Assembly: GCA_021781965.1 (NCBI GenBank)
Contig: JAJXVU010000016.1
Span: forward strand, 1 to 48,607
Length of the DNA stretch: 48,607 nt
Reading direction: 5' to 3'
From: Pseudomonadota bacterium
GTDB taxonomy: Bacteria > Pseudomonadota > Gammaproteobacteria > UBA1113
A program made the position numbers and the translations under genes. The notes below the pieces were generated by a model, which was given only the letters and a program-made list of their open reading frames with translations, ran no database searches and was not told the origin of the DNA. Of the stretch, positions 45,650 through 48,607 are shown piece after piece (the stretch's first letter is position 1; every line of letters starts with the position of its first letter).

Positions 45650-48196
45650 ATGGAAAAAGTAAACGTTGAAGATAAATTGCACATTACAGACCGCAAAAAA
45701 TATACTTTTTCATCTATGGCATTAGGTCTATTGTTTCTATGTGTATTGTCTTTTTTATCAATAAGAATTTACAGCCCAGCTAGTTATAGCCAATTCAGTA
45801 ATCTGAACGCTTATATCGCAATAGTAGCCCATTTTATAACACTCTTCTTCACATTCAAAATCTATAAAAATGCAGCCAAAGAGGATCGAAAAATATGGTT
45901 CTGGCTAGCTGGGATTAACATAGGGCTGTTTTTAGATGATACGGCCTTCTTCTTTTTAGTTTATATGCACGATATTCAATTCTTCAATTCAAGACTTTTA
46001 ATTTACATATTAGATTTGACCCCAGCTTTCATCTGGTTTATTTCCAGCATTACTTTTTTATCGAAACTTCTACTGGCCGAAGCTGTATCTTCTAAACGCT
46101 TGCTCAGAGTGCTATTCCCCTTTTTCATCGTTACTTTCATGATGATTTATCTGCTTCTATCATCAACTACTTTAGCTTTTTCAGCATTCTCTTGGCAAAA
46201 CATTCTTCACATCCCTCCCATCATTGCCCATTTTATCGTTTTTGATCTGGCTATCTTATGCCTTATCTATTCAAAAAATAAAGGTTTATCATTTTTCTTT
46301 ACCGGAATTACTATTTTGGTTTCAGGAGATATATTTATTATCCACTCTTCTCTCTCGCAGACACATCACGCCTTGGCTTATGGCGAGTTACTTTGGACTT
46401 TTGGATTGCTTTTTATACTACTAGGAATGTTAACGATTGAAAAGACCGGCCACTACTCCCTCAAAAATTGGTGTAATCAGGCCAATACCATGAAAATTAA
46501 GTTAACTTTTTGGACCTTCTCCTTTTGTTTTGCTGGGGTTTTTCTTTTTTTTATAATTGCCTTTTTCTTCTCAATTATCGATAAAGAGGTATTTTTAGGG
46601 CTACCTGTTTTTCTAATGTTATATTCTATCCCCATAGTTGTTTTGTCTATCTTTATAAGTTCTCGTTTCGGAGCCCCATTCAAAAAAATTGAAAATAACA
46701 TTAGAGCTTTAATGTATGAAGAAGATAAAAGCAAAATGGATAATGACTTTTCCACACAAGAATTTATTTTCTTACAAAGCTTTATTGTTGAAGCCTTTGA
46801 GTTTAAGGAGGGCAAAACCCTTGCTCAAAAAAAACTAATCAACCTAGCCGCTCAAGTAGCTCATGATATACGTTCACCCCTGTCGGCCTTAAATACTTGT
46901 TTAAAACATTTGCCACAAATTCCCGAGAATCAGCGCATCTTAATACGTAACGCCGCAAATAGAATTAATGATATTGCTAATAATCTATTGCAACAAGATA
47001 CTTCTGGAGAGAATAGTGCGCCCACTCATTTTCAAATTTGGCTATTAGCGCCCTTGCTAGAGAGCATTATTTCTGAAAAACGCTTGCAATTTGACGCCCA
47101 ACCGATTCAGTTAGAAGCACAGATTTCCAGTGTAGCTTTCTTTGCATTTGCTAAGTTTGACCTTAAAGAGATGAAACGATTACTCTCGAACTTAATTAAT
47201 AATGCTGCAGATGCACTGCCTCAAAGTGGCGGTCAAATTATCATAGCACTAGACATGCAAGATGAATTGATATCGCTGCAAATTAAAGACAATGGACATG
47301 GCATTTCTGAAGATAAGTTAAAAGAAGTACTAAAGCCCGGCGTGAGTTTCAAAGCAGGTGGATCTGGCTTAGGTCTGCCCCATGCAAAAGAAACCATTGA
47401 ATCGTGGAGTGGAACCCTACAATTGCACTCAATTGTAGAACAAGGGACAACGATTGACATCCAATTGCCCACTACGACTCCTCCGCAATGGTTTACTTCT
47501 GAACTGATTGTAACTCCCAACGTACCTATTGCCATTTTAGATGACGACCAATCTGTGCATGATGCCTGGGACCAACGTTTAAATGCAGTGTCAGAAAATT
47601 TAAACTTACATCATTTTAAAACACCGCGATCCTTTATAGATTGGTATCAGGCTCAATCTACGCCTATACAAGTATTTTCAGATTATGAATTATTAGACGA
47701 GGCTGAAACAGGCCTAGAGGTATTAGAAAAATTACAGGTCAACAGTAATGGTGTTTTAGTAACTTCGCATTATGAAAACGCTGACATTATTAAACGCTGC
47801 CAATTTTTAGGTATTCGACTTTTACCCAAGAATTTGCTGGCACATATTCCAATGGAATTGAAGAAGCAAGTAGATCACACTCATTTAGATTTAATATTCA
47901 TTGACAACGATGCAACACTTCGTAGATGTTGGCAATTGGCCGCAGATTCAAATGGGAAATCTATATTAACCTTTGACAATATAACTGAATTTGAAAAAAT
48001 ATTAGTTGATATTGACCGCCGCACCCCTCTATACATAGACTCAGACCTAGGTGGTGGCGTTAAAGGTGAAGAATGCGCAAAACAATTGTTTGAGCAGGGG
48101 TTTCATGAAATTTATCTAGCTACGGGACATGTTGCAGGGTATTTTGATGTTATGCCATGGATACGTGCAATAAAAGATAAGTATCCGCCATTTTAG
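45650..48196 (+). CDS. Membrane hybrid histidine kinase, two receiver domains (copy 3, full length)
   Basis: The protein has 848 residues and is the most complete copy. The 8-TM sensor spans 20-262, two more helices 285-335. H405 in VAHDIRSPLSAL is the predicted phosphorylated histidine. The ATPase boxes are NLINNAADAL (514-523), KDNGHGIS (546-553) and GGSGLGL (570-576). Receiver 1 has DDD 631-633, D678 (FSDYELL), T705 and K727. Receiver 2 (about 745-848) has IDND 751-754, D797 (YIDSDLGGG) and T825 (LATGH), and no clear conserved lysine. The two receivers suggest a multistep relay, but no histidine phosphotransfer protein or response regulator with an output domain is in the window. The sensor family is not one I recognise. 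A perfect hairpin 27 bases after the stop ends transcription. Confidence 0.88.
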   Translation: MEKVNVEDKLHITDRKKYTFSSMALGLLFLCVLSFLSIRIYSPASYSQFSNLNAYIAIVAHFITLFFTFKIYKNAAKEDRKIWFWLAGINIGLFLDDTAFFFLVYMHDIQFFNSRLLIYILDLTPAFIWFISSITFLSKLLLAEAVSSKRLLRVLFPFFIVTFMMIYLLLSSTTLAFSAFSWQNILHIPPIIAHFIVFDLAILCLIYSKNKGLSFFFTGITILVSGDIFIIHSSLSQTHHALAYGELLWTFGLLFILLGMLTIEKTGHYSLKNWCNQANTMKIKLTFWTFSFCFAGVFLFFIIAFFFSIIDKEVFLGLPVFLMLYSIPIVVLSIFISSRFGAPFKKIENNIRALMYEEDKSKMDNDFSTQEFIFLQSFIVEAFEFKEGKTLAQKKLINLAAQVAHDIRSPLSALNTCLKHLPQIPENQRILIRNAANRINDIANNLLQQDTSGENSAPTHFQIWLLAPLLESIISEKRLQFDAQPIQLEAQISSVAFFAFAKFDLKEMKRLLSNLINNAADALPQSGGQIIIALDMQDELISLQIKDNGHGISEDKLKEVLKPGVSFKAGGSGLGLPHAKETIESWSGTLQLHSIVEQGTTIDIQLPTTTPPQWFTSELIVTPNVPIAILDDDQSVHDAWDQRLNAVSENLNLHHFKTPRSFIDWYQAQSTPIQVFSDYELLDEAETGLEVLEKLQVNSNGVLVTSHYENADIIKRCQFLGIRLLPKNLLAHIPMELKKQVDHTHLDLIFIDNDATLRRCWQLAADSNGKSILTFDNITEFEKILVDIDRRTPLYIDSDLGGGVKGEECAKQLFEQGFHEIYLATGHVAGYFDVMPWIRAIKDKYPPF

Positions 48197-48197
48197 T

Positions 48198-48292
48198 GTA
48201 ACTACTCGTGCCTTTTTCAACAAAAGCCCAGATTGGGCGCAAGATGCGCCCAATCTGGGCTTTACGGTACTTGTAGATAGGAGAGTAGCTAC
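48198..48292. repeat. GTAACTACTC-ended inverted element around a hairpin
   Basis: GTAACTACTC (48198-48207) and GAGTAGCTAC (48283-48292) are inverted. The same type of ends is seen in the element at 5631-5763. The hairpin of 48223-48263 lies inside. Confidence 0.55.
48223..48263. terminator. Perfect bidirectional hairpin terminator
   Basis: Perfect 18-base arms AAAGCCCAGATTGGGCGC and GCGCCCAATCTGGGCTTT enclose a five-base loop. A run of T follows on each strand (TTTA and TTTTG). It separates the last kinase gene from the tRNA genes on the opposite strand. Confidence 0.9.
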
Positions 48293-48311
48293 GTTTTAGT
48301 TATATTTTATT

Positions 48312-48400
48312 TGGTGCCCGGGGCCGGAGTCGAACCGGCACGGGAGGTTATTCCCGAGGGATTTTAAGTCCCTTGCGTCTACCTATTTCGCCACCCGGGC
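48312..48400 (-). tRNA. tRNA-Leu (UAA), with encoded CCA
   Basis: The minus strand reads GCCCGGGTGGCGAAATAGGT at the 5' end, the anticodon loop CTTAAAA gives UAA, and a long variable arm with a GGGAATAACCTCCC hairpin marks a class II tRNA. The T arm GCCGGTTCGACTCCGGC and the acceptor CCCGGGC-A-CCA complete it. All the stems pair. It corresponds to leuZ in the E. coli glyW-cysT-leuZ cluster. Confidence 0.97.
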
Positions 48401-48403
48401 ATG

Positions 48404-48566
48404 TATACTCTACGCATTTGCTTCTTAGGCTTTGTTACCTTCGCCCATCTCGCATCAGTCATGTAGAGTACTACACTCCTGCTGCTCGAGAGCTCGGCGC
48501 CTCGCCTAATAACCAACTGCTATGAGTATATACTCTACGCATTTGTTTCTTAAGCTTTGTTGCCTT
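48404..48566. repeat. Two direct 38-base repeats between tRNA genes
   Basis: 48404-48441 and 48529-48566 share about 35 of 38 bases (TATACTCTACGCATTTG, then TTCTTA..CTTTGTT.CCTT). They occupy the spacer between tRNA-Leu and the tRNA at the edge. A duplicated spacer with processing sites is likely. Confidence 0.75.
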
Positions 48567-48579
48567 GGATCAACTTTGT

Positions 48580-48607
48580 TGGAGGCTACGGCCGGAGTCG
48601 AACCGAC
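48580..48607 (-). tRNA. 3' end of a tRNA, probably tRNA-Cys (partial)
   Basis: The T arm GTCGGTTCGACTCCGGC, the acceptor 3' strand CGTAGCC, a U at the discriminator position and CCA are visible. U73 fits tRNA-Cys or tRNA-Gly. The order Cys then Leu(UAA) would match the E. coli glyW-cysT-leuZ cluster. The anticodon lies outside the window. Confidence 0.6.

Overview
The window looks like a chromosome segment of an AT-rich gammaproteobacterium, probably of the order Legionellales or a similar host-associated lineage. The evidence is the gene set (sdhCDAB-sucABCD next to gltA, a 1,643-residue NAD-dependent glutamate dehydrogenase, msbA-lpxK lipid A genes, a Gly-Cys-Leu type tRNA cluster), large unassigned proteins of the kind seen in intracellular relatives, and many dispersed palindromic repeats. 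The taxonomic placement is inference; no rRNA gene is present.

Layout. 1-3690 (minus): two adjacent genes for probable envelope or secreted proteins, one an AMIN-domain protein with a beta-rich middle, the other a protein ending in a Pro-Thr/Pro-Ser repeat of more than 270 residues that runs off the window edge. 3991-5598 (minus): a solitary GspE/PilB-family ATPase. 5855-15230 (minus): the TCA block sdhC-sdhD-sdhA-sdhB-sucA-sucB-sucC-sucD, mostly with overlapping or near-touching genes. On the opposite strand lie a lipoprotein gene (15428-16573) and gltA (16621-17916), so citrate synthase, 2-oxoglutarate dehydrogenase, succinyl-CoA synthetase and succinate dehydrogenase are encoded together. 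18049-19363: an AAA_14/DUF4143-like ATPase preceded by three phased palindromes. 19478-23695 (minus): a 1,405-residue protein with a degenerate J-domain-like segment. 24059-24222: a long imperfect hairpin just before the 5-formyl-THF cyclo-ligase gene (fau). 24817-27689 (minus): kbl-tdh-O-methyltransferase, threonine catabolism. 27933-28478: a Lys/Ala/Pro-rich small protein. 28557-40665 (minus): comEC, msbA, lpxK, a PP-loop-like gene, fdxA, tsaB and the large glutamate dehydrogenase. 40718-41668: an LpxL/LpxM-type acyltransferase. 41675-42040: a fragment of a flavin amine oxidase gene.

The most unusual part is 42180-48196: three tandem paralogues of a membrane-bound hybrid histidine kinase. 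The third copy is the longest (8-TM sensor, 2-TM segment, DHp/HATPase, two receiver domains), the second lacks the last receiver, and the first keeps only the membrane sensor, with a non-coding scrap of a receiver domain still visible downstream. All three have a related leader sequence. A strong bidirectional hairpin and a tRNA-Leu(UAA) gene follow, with the 3' end of a probable tRNA-Cys at the window edge.

At least four families of short palindromic repeats lie between genes (for example 5631-5763, 7932-7961, 12698-12740; 28505-28542 with 33538-33578; 19396-19430 with 38197-38260). Some sit inside the TCA operon.
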